Source: an uncultured Anaerolineae bacterium
GTDB lineage: Bacteria > Chloroflexota > Anaerolineae > Aggregatilineales > Phototrophicaceae
Direction: 5' to 3'
DNA: 60,398 nucleotides
Assembly: GCA_937922795.1 (NCBI GenBank)
Contig: CALAJK010000023.1
Span: 1 to 60,398 of the forward strand
The notes beneath the pieces are model-generated. The model worked only from the letters and a program-made list of their open reading frames with translations, did not search any database and was not told the DNA's origin. This document shows, in pieces, positions 16,980 through 25,690 of this stretch. Every line of letters begins with the position of its first letter. Within the stretch, counting starts at the first letter, position 1. A program made the translations under genes and the position numbers.

Positions 16980-17909
16980 TTACCGCTCGCGGTTGATGAC
17001 TCGATGCGCGAGATTGATGAGGTCTTGCCGAAACGGCGTATCTGGCAGAGCGTCCAGCAGTTCGATGGCAGACTGAACTAGGTGCTCAGCTTGCTGCTGC
17101 GCTTCGCGCAAAGTTTCTGGTCGCAGCGCTTTGCGGCGAATTTGATCCATCGGGTCATCCTCCACCGCCTCAACTACAGCCACCGGCGCGCCCGTTCCAG
17201 CGCCCCCATACGCTACCGCAAACCCCCGACCTTGCGCCACATCAATGCCTGCCGTCTTGCCAAGCTGTTCGGTATCGGCCGTCAGGTCAAGCAGGTCATC
17301 GATGATCTGGAAAGCCAGACCGATCTTGAAGCCAAACTCGGCCAGCGCGTTCACCACTGATTCATGAGCCTCAGCCAAGCGAGCCCCCAGGGCCGCCGAT
17401 GCTTTGAACAGCGCGGCCGTTTTACGAGCAATGACCTGGTAGTATACTTCGCGGGTGAACGTGCCATTCTTGACGGCGCTCGCCTGCAAGGTCTCACCTT
17501 CAACCAGCGCCACCGTCGCTTCCGACAGCACAGTGTTCAGCAGTCCGTAAGGCGCCATCAATTCGTAGACTTTGGTGAACAGGAAATCCCCTGTTAGAAG
17601 CGCGAACGTCCGCCCCCAAATGGCATTGACTGACGGGCGTCCCCGTCTCACCACACCGTGATCATTGATGTCATCGTGAACGACACTCGCGGTGTGAACA
17701 AGTTCAACCGCTGCTGCTGCCGATATGGCGATCTCTCCGTTTTGGCCACCTGCTGCCTGATAGCTAAGCAGCAGCAAGCGCGGTCGAATTCGTTTGCCCC
17801 CAGCCAGAAGGATATGTCGGCTGGCATCGCGCAGCACGTCTACATCGCTGTTGACGACCTCGACCATGGCTTTCTCAACTTTTTGCAGCAGTATCTCGGT
17901 TGTCGTCAT
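16980..17909 (-). CDS. Trans-polyprenyl diphosphate synthase
   Basis: 309 residues. The first Asp-rich motif is DDIND at 79-83 (inside HTASVVHDDINDHGVVRRG) and the second DDLLD at 204-208, both needed for magnesium and diphosphate binding. GGKRIRPRLLLLS at 37-49 binds isopentenyl diphosphate. Small residues before the first motif (A74, V76) suggest a long-chain product such as a quinone side chain, which cannot be fixed from sequence. After the second motif the usual GK-x-x-G-x-DL-x-EGK-TLP pattern is replaced by GKTAGIDVAQGRGFAVAYGG, a departure that may be lineage-specific. No isoprenoid genes are adjacent. Confidence 0.9.
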   Translation of the reverse strand: MTTTEILLQKVEKAMVEVVNSDVDVLRDASRHILLAGGKRIRPRLLLLSYQAAGGQNGEIAISAAAAVELVHTASVVHDDINDHGVVRRGRPSVNAIWGRTFALLTGDFLFTKVYELMAPYGLLNTVLSEATVALVEGETLQASAVKNGTFTREVYYQVIARKTAALFKASAALGARLAEAHESVVNALAEFGFKIGLAFQIIDDLLDLTADTEQLGKTAGIDVAQGRGFAVAYGGAGTGAPVAVVEAVEDDPMDQIRRKALRPETLREAQQQAEHLVQSAIELLDALPDTPFRQDLINLAHRVINRER

Positions 17910-18046
17910 AGCAGCAGCCTGCTTTCTCTGCCTATTGAGGCGATCGTTTGTGACGTTCAGAACTATCTAAACGTAATTATACTCAAACAGCGCGAACAGT
18001 GTCAACGAATTGAACGGGTTTTTCATTGAATGCTTAAGCGCTGCGT

Positions 18047-18988
18047 TCACTCGACACGCAGCACGCGCGCGCCTTGTTCGGCTACGCGTGACACTCGGCT
18101 CACGTTCGACATGCCCGCCGCATCATACACGGCGCTCATCGCAAGCGCTGTGCGCTGCGCTTGTGCCTCATCGGAGCATACCGCGCACAGCGTTGGTCCA
18201 GCCCCGCTGATCACAATACCATGCGCGCCAACAGCATGAGCAGCCGCGCGCACCTCATGCAGCAGCGGCATCAAATGAGACCGGGCAGGCTCGATCACTC
18301 CATCCGATTCCATAGCCGCGCCCATAGCGGCCACATCGCCGCGGTGAATCGCATCAACCAGCCGCGCTACAGCCGCCGTCTGAGACACCATTTCCCGCAG
18401 GCTGACCATCTGCGGCAGAACCGATCGCGCCATCGCTGTCGGAATGAAAACATCCGGCGTGACCAGCGCCAGAAAAAGACTCGGTGGCACTGGTAGGCGA
18501 TTGATCATCTCCGACGACGCTCCACTAATCAGCAGAATGCCGCCGAACAAACAGGGAGCTACGTTGTCGGCATGCCAACCGCTCACAGCCGCCTCTCCTG
18601 CCAGACAGGCCGGCATGAGCTCAGCCAACGACAGCGGCTCGCCGTAAAGCGCATTGACGGCCACTGCCGCCGCCACCGCGCTGGCGGCACTGCTCCCCAG
18701 ACCACTGGCCAGGGGCAAACGTTTATGCAGGGTGATTTCGACGCCTTCAGTCACGCCGATCAGCCGCAGCGCCTCATTAGCGGCGACACAGGCCGTGTTT
18801 TTCTGCGGATCATACGGCAGCATTCCGTGGTCGCCGTCAATATGGACGATTACCGCTCCCGGCTCTGACCGACGCTCCACCCGCACAATATCGCCCGGCT
18901 CACACAACGCCAAACCTAGAATGTCAAACCCTACACCTAAATTAGCGACCGTCGCAGGCGCAAATACCTCCACACTGGTATTCAGCAT
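18047..18988 (-). CDS. thrB: Homoserine kinase
   Basis: 313 residues, a GHMP kinase. The ATP loop is PLASGLGSSAASAVAAAVAVN (~90-110); the N-terminus FAPATVANLGVGFDILGLAL and the C-terminal GAHGIVISGAGPTLCAVC are typical of ThrB. It phosphorylates L-homoserine for threonine synthesis, and its product is the substrate of the enzyme encoded divergently 52 bp away. The thrB start codon region contains the palindrome CATG, so the two genes share a very short promoter region. Confidence 0.95.
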   Translation of the reverse strand: MLNTSVEVFAPATVANLGVGFDILGLALCEPGDIVRVERRSEPGAVIVHIDGDHGMLPYDPQKNTACVAANEALRLIGVTEGVEITLHKRLPLASGLGSSAASAVAAAVAVNALYGEPLSLAELMPACLAGEAAVSGWHADNVAPCLFGGILLISGASSEMINRLPVPPSLFLALVTPDVFIPTAMARSVLPQMVSLREMVSQTAAVARLVDAIHRGDVAAMGAAMESDGVIEPARSHLMPLLHEVRAAAHAVGAHGIVISGAGPTLCAVCSDEAQAQRTALAMSAVYDAAGMSNVSRVSRVAEQGARVLRVE

Positions 18989-19040
18989 GAGAACTTGTTA
19001 TCCTTGTTATTCGCGCTGTGCAGCTACTGGTGACCACGTC

Positions 19041-20345
19041 ATGCAGAGCATACTACAATGCATGAATTGTAGTGAGCAATACCCAATTGACCAGGTTATT
19101 TATACCTGTCAGCGTTGCGGCGGCCTGCTCGACGTCCACCATGATCTCGAAGCGCTGCGCCGCGACATCACGCGCGATCGCTTCGATCAGCGCCTAGGCG
19201 CTGCCGACCTACCCTATCGAAGCGGCGTGTGGCGCTACAAAGAACTCATCTACCCGACCATCCCAGACAACTATATCGTCAGCCGGCCAGAAGGCAACAC
19301 TAACCTCTACTACACGCCGCAGCTAGCGCGTTGGGTTGGCGTCAGCAAGCTGTATCTGAAACATGAAGGCGAGAACCCGACCGGCTCTTTCAAAGATCGC
19401 GGCATGACCGGCGGCGTAACGCACGCGCGCGCGTTAGGAATCAGGCGGGTTGCCTGCGCATCTACCGGTAACACCTCAGCTTCGCTAGCCGCCTATGCCG
19501 CTTTGGGCGGACTAGAGGGAATTGTCTTTTTCCAGAACCAACAGATCGCGTTGGGGAAACTCGCTCAAGCTGTGGCCTATGGCGCAACCTGTATCCAGGT
19601 TGAGGCCGACTTTGACCGCAACTTGGAGCTGGTGCGTGAAGTGGCCAATAAGCTGGGCATCTACGTGCTCAATTCGATCAATCCATTTCGCTTGGAAGGG
19701 CAAAAATCGATCATCATCGAGATGCTTCAGCAGCTTCGATGGCAGACGCCCGACTGGATTGTGTGCCCAGGCGGCAACCTGGGTAACAGCTCGGCCTTCG
19801 GCAAAGCGCTGTATGAGCTGTATGCCCTCGGATTGATTGACCGTCTGCCGCGTCTAGCCATCATCCAGGCTGAAGGCGCGAACCCACTCTACCGCAGCTA
19901 TCAGCGCGGCCTGCAATCGCTCGAACCGATCCACGCTGAAACTATCGCCACCGCCATCAAAATCGGCAACCCTGTGAATTACGCCAAAGCGGTGCGCGCC
20001 CTGCGCTGGACAGATGGCGTAGTCGAGGTCGTGAGCGACCAGGAAATCATGGACGCAAAAGCGCTGATCGACCGCCAGGGCATCGGTTGCGAACCGGCTT
20101 CCGCCTGTTCGCTGGCCGGCGCTCAGAAACTGGTCAGCCGCGGCATCATCCGGCCTGAGGAGCGTGTCGTTGGCATACTCACCGGGCACATCCTCAAAGA
20201 CCCCGAAGCCACCATTCATTACCACGACCAGACGCTGGCAGATATCCGGCCGCAGTTCCCCAATCCGCTGCATCCTGCTGCGCCCGATATAGAAGCCATC
20301 AGCCAGATACTTGAACAAGCGCGGCCTCAGACAGCTCTCGCTTAG
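19041..20345 (+). CDS. thrC: Threonine synthase
   Basis: 434 residues from ATG 19041. The N-terminus has a four-cysteine zinc-ribbon-like pair, CMNC and CQRCGG, found in many threonine synthases of this clade. The PLP lysine is in NPTGSFKDRGMTGG; ASTGNTSASLAAYAALGG and VCPGGNLGNSSAFGKAL bind phosphate. It converts O-phosphohomoserine to threonine. An in-frame ATG at 18987 would add a cysteine-rich extension overlapping the thrB start and is less likely; no strong ribosome-binding site marks either. The 3' end overlaps the convergent met gene by 4 nt. Confidence 0.94.
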   Translation: MQSILQCMNCSEQYPIDQVIYTCQRCGGLLDVHHDLEALRRDITRDRFDQRLGAADLPYRSGVWRYKELIYPTIPDNYIVSRPEGNTNLYYTPQLARWVGVSKLYLKHEGENPTGSFKDRGMTGGVTHARALGIRRVACASTGNTSASLAAYAALGGLEGIVFFQNQQIALGKLAQAVAYGATCIQVEADFDRNLELVREVANKLGIYVLNSINPFRLEGQKSIIIEMLQQLRWQTPDWIVCPGGNLGNSSAFGKALYELYALGLIDRLPRLAIIQAEGANPLYRSYQRGLQSLEPIHAETIATAIKIGNPVNYAKAVRALRWTDGVVEVVSDQEIMDAKALIDRQGIGCEPASACSLAGAQKLVSRGIIRPEERVVGILTGHILKDPEATIHYHDQTLADIRPQFPNPLHPAAPDIEAISQILEQARPQTALA

Positions 20346-21610
20346 AGCGCCGACAACGCCTGATCCAAATCGTTGAGGATATCATCTGTATCCTCAATGC
20401 CGACTGCGAACCGAACCAGATTGTCTTTGATGCCCAACGCCAGCCGCTCCTCGGTCGTCTTCTCGTAGTAGCTCATCAGCGCCGGCTGCTCAATCAAGCT
20501 CTCGACGCCGCCCAGGCTGGGCGCGATATATGGGATACGCAGGTGATCAATGAACTTGGCCGTCGTCTTGAGATCGCCCGCTACCTCAAAGCTGACGACT
20601 CCACCGAAACCGCTCATCTGGCGCACAGCGATATCATAATCAGGATGCGACGCCAAACCAGGATACCAGACTCGTTCAATGCGCGGATGCGCTTCTAAAA
20701 ACTGCGCAACCGCAAACGCAGTGTGATTTTGCTGCTGCACCCGAACGCCCAGCGTTTTAATGCCTCGTTCTAGCAAATAAGCGTTCTGGGGATCAACAAT
20801 GCCGCCCAGCACACCGCGGGCATCGCGCAGCCCTCGGATACGATCAGCGCGCCCAACGATGACGCCGGCCAATAGGTCATTATGTCCGGAGAGATACTTG
20901 GTTGCGCTGTGGATGACGAAATCAATCCCTATGTCAAGCGGACGCTGATTGATCGGCGTCGCAAACGTGCTGTCGATCACCGTCAGCACCCGGTGCCGCT
21001 GGCCGATCTCGGCGATCCGCTGCAAATCAGCGATGCGCAGATAGGGATTGGTTGGGCTTTCAGAGATGATGAAGCGCGTTTTACGTGGGATGATAGCAGC
21101 TTCCAGCGCGTCGTAATCGCCCATGCGGACGACGGTCGTTTCAATCCCGAAACGCTTGAGGAACGTCAGGCTGAACTGCCGCGTCCGCCGGTAACAGTCA
21201 TCGGTCATGATGATGTGCGCGCCAGCAGACAGCACTGAGAGCAGCAGCGAAGTGATAGCCGCCATGCCGGACGCATACAACACCGAGTCCTCGCCGTTAT
21301 CCAGCGCGGCCAGTTTGCGCTCCACCGCGCGAACTGTCGGGTTGCCATAACGACCATATTCTTCCCGGTCATCCCCGTCGCCCCAGGTTTTGCGCTCCAT
21401 GAAATCAATGAGTTCCTGGGTATCGCCAAAGGTGTAGGTCGCTGTCTGCACAATCGGCGTATTCAGCGAATTAAAAGCTTTGCGCCGCTGGGAACCACCA
21501 TGTACGGCGCGCGTACTCTTTCCCCTTCCCTCCGGCAGCGGAGGATCCTCTGTCTGAGCCTCAGCGTCAACCAGCTTGGTCAGTTTTTTCGATACATCAT
21601 CCTGGCTCAC
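20342..21610 (-). CDS. PLP trans-sulfuration enzyme (cystathionine gamma-synthase/beta-lyase family)
   Basis: 422 residues from GTG 21610, preceded by CGAGGAGAGACGCAG; the longer frame would run into the upstream RNA structures. The family signature is complete: EYGRYGNPTVRAVERKLAAL, LYASGMAAITSLL, VIDSTFATPINQRPLDIGID, the PLP lysine in HSATKYLSGHNDLLAG, and the C-terminal SLGGVESLIEQPALMSY. Members make cystathionine, cleave it, or sulfhydrylate homoserine esters, and cannot be told apart by these motifs. The SAM-I riboswitch in its leader argues for a methionine-forming direction. Confidence 0.88.
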   Translation of the reverse strand: MSQDDVSKKLTKLVDAEAQTEDPPLPEGRGKSTRAVHGGSQRRKAFNSLNTPIVQTATYTFGDTQELIDFMERKTWGDGDDREEYGRYGNPTVRAVERKLAALDNGEDSVLYASGMAAITSLLLSVLSAGAHIIMTDDCYRRTRQFSLTFLKRFGIETTVVRMGDYDALEAAIIPRKTRFIISESPTNPYLRIADLQRIAEIGQRHRVLTVIDSTFATPINQRPLDIGIDFVIHSATKYLSGHNDLLAGVIVGRADRIRGLRDARGVLGGIVDPQNAYLLERGIKTLGVRVQQQNHTAFAVAQFLEAHPRIERVWYPGLASHPDYDIAVRQMSGFGGVVSFEVAGDLKTTAKFIDHLRIPYIAPSLGGVESLIEQPALMSYYEKTTEERLALGIKDNLVRFAVGIEDTDDILNDLDQALSAL

Positions 21611-21646
21611 CTGCGTCTCTCCTCGACATCTAGCGCTACAAACGAA

Positions 21647-21674
21647 AACCCGGCCAGTGAAAACTGTCCGGGCT
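21647..21674 (-). terminator. Second terminator-like hairpin in the SAM-riboswitch leader
   Basis: In the minus-strand RNA a 12-nt arm (21674-21663) pairs with 21658-21647 around TTTC, with one mismatch and one wobble, and continues into TTTTCG. It follows the first terminator by only ~8 nt and lies before the GTG start. Confidence 0.6.
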
Positions 21675-21682
21675 AAGTGAAC

Positions 21683-21705
21683 AAAAAAGACTTCGCTCTG
21701 AAGTC
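21683..21705 (-). terminator. Riboswitch expression-platform terminator
   Basis: GACTTC (21705-21700) pairs with GAAGTC (21694-21689) around AGAGC and is followed by six T. It lies 35 nt after the SAM aptamer, as expected for a transcription-terminating riboswitch. Confidence 0.85.
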
Positions 21706-21740
21706 CTGGAGTTCGTCTGGCGCAGGGGTCGCCAGAAATC

Positions 21741-21845
21741 CCTCTCATCTTTCAGATACACTCTGCCGGACTTGGCACCGTCCTGACCTTGCCAGGGGTT
21801 GCCGCGGTTTCACAGGGCCGTTCCCTCCACCGCTCTTTATAAGAG
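21741..21845 (-). promoter_or_regulatory. SAM-I (S-box) riboswitch aptamer
   Basis: Read on the minus strand, the 105-nt element holds the S-box features in order. P1 is formed by CTCTTAT (5') and ATGAGAG (3'). The AAGAGCGGTGGAGGGA core and kink-turn region comes next, then P2 closed by GCGG/CCGC, the GGCAACC and GGTGCCAA segments of P3 and the pseudoknot region, P4 CAGAGTGTATCTG, and the terminal GAAAGATGAGAGG. It senses S-adenosylmethionine and would shut off the trans-sulfuration gene when SAM is high. The terminators downstream make it a transcriptional switch. Confidence 0.96.
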
Positions 21846-22066
21846 TCTGGATATGGGTTGTTGAAGTTGCGCGGAGCCCAACATTGGTCCGCTGAAAAGT
21901 TTACCAAAGAAACGCTCAGCACGCAAACATTTTAGCGGCACAACGACCCAAGCTAGACGACCAGTCGCTGACTAGAAGCTGTTCACAATCCTTATCCCAC
22001 AATCTTTTCTCAGCAGGAGTATAATTGGCGGCATAGTCTTCCCGCAGCGTTAGATGACAATCAACT

Positions 22067-22417
22067 ATGATTTCCAGAGTCACTGTGATGATCATGAGCG
22101 GCGTCGAAGACGGGACGCAGTTCGACTGCTCGCAAGAGAGCGGTGATGGTCGTATCGAAGGGCAGCGTTGGATACTTCAGATCGGACGGCGCGAAGACTG
22201 TGATATCTGCCTGCGCCATGATCCATTCGTCTCGCGCCAGCACGCCGAAATTTATTGGCACGATGGACGTTGGTGGCTGCACGATCAGAACAGCACCAAC
22301 GGCACTTTTATTGAAAGTTCAGATGGTGACACTCGCATTTCTGGCGCAGTACCGCTTCACATGGGAGCGCTCTTTCGAACAGGGCGCACCTGGCTGTGCA
22401 TCAAGGCTGCTGATTAA
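22067..22417 (+). CDS. Small FHA-domain protein
   Basis: 116 residues, almost entirely one forkhead-associated domain. The phosphothreonine-binding residues are all present: G40-R41, S56-R57-x-H59 (FVSRQHAEIYWHDG) and N75-x2-N78-G79 (DQNSTNGTF). FHA domains bind phosphothreonine peptides. It ends 2 nt before the next gene, so the two are translationally coupled, and that gene encodes a kinase-fold protein. A likely reading is a phospho-dependent adaptor for its neighbour. An in-frame ATG at codon 8 or 10 could be the real start. Confidence 0.85.
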   Translation: MISRVTVMIMSGVEDGTQFDCSQESGDGRIEGQRWILQIGRREDCDICLRHDPFVSRQHAEIYWHDGRWWLHDQNSTNGTFIESSDGDTRISGAVPLHMGALFRTGRTWLCIKAAD

Positions 22418-22419
22418 TC

Positions 22420-24534
22420 ATGACGTCGATTACTCTGCGTGATCTCCTCATCAGCGCCCGCAGTGAAAGCGTCCTAATGCGCCATAACTACCTGGGCGTC
22501 GAACATCTGCTCATCGCCTTGCTCAACATCCCAAACGGTCTGACCAGCACCCTGCTCCAGGAACAGGGATTAGCGCCGCTGTATGCGCGCGACGCCATCC
22601 GGCGCAAAGTGGGCAAAGGCACAGACCAGCGGCTGTGGGTAGGCTTCCGCTATACTCCCCGCGCCAATGTGGTGTTGGACATCGCTCGCGATCTCGCCGC
22701 CGACCAAGCGCTGCCCGAACCCAGCGAGCGCGAACTTCTGACCGCGCTGCTTATCGAAGGCGATAGTTTGCCGCTCCGTCTGCTGAAGCAGCTTGGAGTC
22801 GATCTTGATCGCCTCAGACAAGAGGCGACGACGCGCAAACTCACCGGTTACACCCAGCCGCCTGAGGTAGCCATCTCGTTTGGTCCCGATTTCAGCCCAG
22901 ACTTCGTGATTGAGCGCAAATACCTATTCATCCTCCGCCGCATGTTCGCCGGTTACCCAGCTATACGCATCGAACGCCATATTGTCACTTTCTCCAAAAC
23001 CCTGGTGCTGGTCGTGACGCCGATTCAACTCGATGGGCGCGACCTAGCGCCGGTGATCGCCAAGATCGGCCTGGCTGACGCCATTCTGGATGAAGTGCAG
23101 CGATATGAGGCGCACGTCAAAAGCTCGCTCCCGCTCCGAACTGCTCGCCTTGAAGACCCACCGACTGCCCCCGACAATTCAGAACTAGCTGGTATCAAAT
23201 ACACCCTTGTTGCCAGCACCGGCACCGCGCCTCAGGATTTACGTTCATATGTGCAGACACAGGGTTTGGCAGGACTAGATCAGCTGCTGCGGCACGAGCT
23301 ATTCGAGCGTTTCCGCAAGAACTGGTGGCAGCAAAGCCGGCCTTTTCGCTTCCAGGTTTGGGCTGAATACGACTGGCTTCTCCCCCCTATCCTAACTTTG
23401 GAGATGACAACGCTTGATGATCACCCAGACGCGCATGTCATTCGTATTCCCTTCAACCGCGCTCGCTTGAAAACTCGCCTGCAGCAGCTTCATCCTGGCG
23501 ACATGGTGCGGTTGGAAAACTTTACGGCTTATAAAGTCGATCCAGCGGCAAAAACGCTCAAGCTGTCGCTCGGCTATGGAGCTGAGGCCGATAAACGCGC
23601 CTATCGGATCGAAGTCCACGGCTTGTCATCGTCTGAGGCGTTCTACCGTGGCGAGATCATTGATCGTGTGACTGGCCGTATTTTGAAAACACGCCAGCAG
23701 ATTCTGACTGAGGCCGTTCGCCAGCTAGAACCCGATTTTGATCCTCTGGATCAGTGGATACCGGCCGGCCATCGTGCTGTCCTCAATCCTGTGCGCGTCT
23801 ACGAAGACCTGCTCGACTTACATGTGAACGGCTCACTCAGCCGCATCCACGGAGATCTTCACCTGGGCAACATCCTAGTCGGACCGGACGGCGGCGTCTG
23901 GCTGATCGACTTCGCCGATACACGCGATGGGCACACACTGTTTGACTGGGCGACGTTTGAGATCAGCCTGCTCGGCGATGCCATTATGCCCCAATTGGGC
24001 GACGATTGGCACACCGTGCGCCAGGTCTTCCAAATGCTCAGCAGCACCGACCAACTCGGCAAGCCGCACCAAACAGACTCACGGTTTCAGCAACCGTATG
24101 AGGTTTTACGAACGCTGCGTGCTATCGTCGGCGAATGTCTAGCGCTGCCAGTAGACTGGTCGGAATACTATATCGCCCTATCACTGTGCGGGCTGCGAGC
24201 GATTACCTTCAATACTATGGGGCTGGGCGGTCGACGCTTGGCTTTTCTACTCGCTGGCATGGCCGCCGAAAGCATACTCAGCAGCGATCACATGGCTTCA
24301 TCAACCGACACACCATCCCCAGACGAAACTGCCGATGACATCCCCGCATTCCCCAGCGATTTACCAGCCGAGGCTCCGCCCGCTGTTCCACCGGATACCG
24401 TTCCGTACGGCGCAGCCTCCTCGCTTCAGAATTTGCAGCATGAAACTGACTGGCTCCACTTAAACTCTGATCCAGAGAGCGCTAACCCACCCTCTCGCCA
24501 TCAAGCGCTGCATGACCCACCGTCCGAACAGTGA
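22420..24534 (+). CDS. ClpN-domain / kinase-fold phosphotransferase fusion
   Basis: 704 residues. Residues 1-~140 carry a double Clp N-terminal repeat (SESVLMRHNYLGVEHLLIAL; second copy VLDIARDLAADQAL...ELLTALLIEGDSLPLRLLKQLG) without any AAA ATPase. Residues ~155-620 look like an APH-type kinase: K215 in PVIAKIG with a following EVQRYE helix, and the catalytic loop HGDLHLGN at 477-484 (D479, N484) with D497 in LIDFADT. An inserted beta-rich stretch around 320-400 (HPGDMVRLENFTAYKVDP) could be an OB-like domain. The last ~85 residues are Pro/Ser-rich and disordered. All kinase catalytic residues are present. The substrate is unknown. It resembles phosphotransferase-like domains described in bacterial conflict systems (TCAD-type, from memory). 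The FHA gene is coupled upstream. Confidence 0.7.
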   Translation: MTSITLRDLLISARSESVLMRHNYLGVEHLLIALLNIPNGLTSTLLQEQGLAPLYARDAIRRKVGKGTDQRLWVGFRYTPRANVVLDIARDLAADQALPEPSERELLTALLIEGDSLPLRLLKQLGVDLDRLRQEATTRKLTGYTQPPEVAISFGPDFSPDFVIERKYLFILRRMFAGYPAIRIERHIVTFSKTLVLVVTPIQLDGRDLAPVIAKIGLADAILDEVQRYEAHVKSSLPLRTARLEDPPTAPDNSELAGIKYTLVASTGTAPQDLRSYVQTQGLAGLDQLLRHELFERFRKNWWQQSRPFRFQVWAEYDWLLPPILTLEMTTLDDHPDAHVIRIPFNRARLKTRLQQLHPGDMVRLENFTAYKVDPAAKTLKLSLGYGAEADKRAYRIEVHGLSSSEAFYRGEIIDRVTGRILKTRQQILTEAVRQLEPDFDPLDQWIPAGHRAVLNPVRVYEDLLDLHVNGSLSRIHGDLHLGNILVGPDGGVWLIDFADTRDGHTLFDWATFEISLLGDAIMPQLGDDWHTVRQVFQMLSSTDQLGKPHQTDSRFQQPYEVLRTLRAIVGECLALPVDWSEYYIALSLCGLRAITFNTMGLGGRRLAFLLAGMAAESILSSDHMASSTDTPSPDETADDIPAFPSDLPAEAPPAVPPDTVPYGAASSLQNLQHETDWLHLNSDPESANPPSRHQALHDPPSEQ

Positions 24535-24542
24535 CAGGCCAA

Positions 24543-25604
24543 TCACAGCCGATTGAGAATTTCTTGAGTGAACTCCGCAGTGCTCAGATAGGCTTCGCCC
24601 CGCGCGCAGATGTCAGCGGTGCGTGCGCCGTCCGCCAGCGCTGCTTCTACCGCCCGCTCAACCGCCTGAGCTTCAGCTTCCAGTCCCAGGCTGTAGCGCA
24701 GCAGCATCGCCGCGCTCAGGATTGTCCCCACTGGATTTGCCTTGCCCTGTCCGGCGATATCCGGCGCTGAACCGTGCACCGGCTCGTACAAACCAAAGGT
24801 GCTTGATCCTAAAGATGCTGATGGCAGCATGCCTAGCGATCCGGCCAGCACCGAGGCCTCATCACTGAGGATGTCTCCGAACATATTGCTGGCCAGGACC
24901 ACATCAAAACTGGCCGGACGTGTCATCAAATACATCGTACAGGCGTCAACCAGGACATGTTCCAGCGCCACATCTGCATAGTCCTCGTGCACTTTCACGA
25001 CGGTTCGCCGCCACAATCGCATCGACGCTAACACATTGGCCTTGTCTACCGATGTCACCTTTTGGCGCCGCCGCCGCGCCGCCTGAAAAGCCACCCGCGC
25101 CACACGTTCAACCTCTGCCACCGTATAGACTTCGGTATCGTAGGCGGTATCGCCATCTCCCTGTTCCTGGCGGGGGCCGAAATATAGACCCCCTGTCAGC
25201 TCGCGCACAAACAGCATGTCGACGTTTTCCAGCAAATCCGCTCGCAATGGCGTGTGCAGCGCCAACGCAGGATAGGCCTTGACTGGACGCAGATTGGCGA
25301 ACAGATTGAAATGCTTACGGATTTTCAGCAGCCCCTGCTCAGGTCGCACGCCTGCAGTTGGATCGGACCACTGCGGACCGCCAACTGCACCCAGCAGCAA
25401 CGCGTCCGACTGCTCACAGATAGACAGCGTCTCATCAGGCAGCGGGCTGCCAGTACGGTCGATGGCTGCGCCGCCGATCAATGCCTCGCGGAATATGAAA
25501 TCGTGGTGGCGCAGCGTGCCGATGCGCGACAAGACCGATACCGCTTGTGTCGTGACTTCGGGTCCAATTCCGTCGCCAGGCAGTACGGTAATAGTGGCTT
25601 TCAT
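24543..25604 (-). CDS. leuB: 3-isopropylmalate dehydrogenase
   Basis: 353 residues from ATG 25604 with AAGGAA upstream; an in-frame TTG 7 codons earlier overlaps that site. Markers are ITVLPGDGIGPEVTTQAV, LLLGAVGGPQW, the substrate-binding ELTGGLYFG and the metal/NAD region NMFGDILSDEASVLAGSLGMLPSAS with YEPVHGSAPDIAGQ. It oxidises 3-isopropylmalate, and probably also 3-methylmalate in the citramalate route to isoleucine, which fits cimA directly upstream. It is the last gene of the superoperon; only 8 bp separate its stop from that of the convergent kinase gene. Confidence 0.96.
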   Translation of the reverse strand: MKATITVLPGDGIGPEVTTQAVSVLSRIGTLRHHDFIFREALIGGAAIDRTGSPLPDETLSICEQSDALLLGAVGGPQWSDPTAGVRPEQGLLKIRKHFNLFANLRPVKAYPALALHTPLRADLLENVDMLFVRELTGGLYFGPRQEQGDGDTAYDTEVYTVAEVERVARVAFQAARRRRQKVTSVDKANVLASMRLWRRTVVKVHEDYADVALEHVLVDACTMYLMTRPASFDVVLASNMFGDILSDEASVLAGSLGMLPSASLGSSTFGLYEPVHGSAPDIAGQGKANPVGTILSAAMLLRYSLGLEAEAQAVERAVEAALADGARTADICARGEAYLSTAEFTQEILNRL

Positions 25605-25626
25605 CCATTTCCTTCTTTCACGCAAA

Positions 25627-25647
25627 GGGCTGAGATCATCTCAGCCC
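25627..25647 (-). other. Intercistronic hairpin between cimA and leuB
   Basis: GGGCTGAGA pairs perfectly with TCTCAGCCC around a 3-nt loop, ending 22 nt before the leuB start. No real T tract follows, so it is probably an mRNA-stability or translation-tuning element. Confidence 0.55.
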
Positions 25648-25690
25648 GTATCTATAATTCAGCTTAGGCGAAGTTCCAGGCAGTGCTGCG

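Noticed and set aside
18654..19040. Long N-terminal extension of thrC reading back into thrB
   Set aside because: It would overlap most of the 5' part of thrB; threonine synthases start at the zinc-ribbon Met, at 19041.
21611..21748. 46-residue N-terminal extension of the trans-sulfuration enzyme
   Set aside because: The codons pass through both terminators and the end of the SAM aptamer; GTG 21610 has a proper ribosome-binding site.
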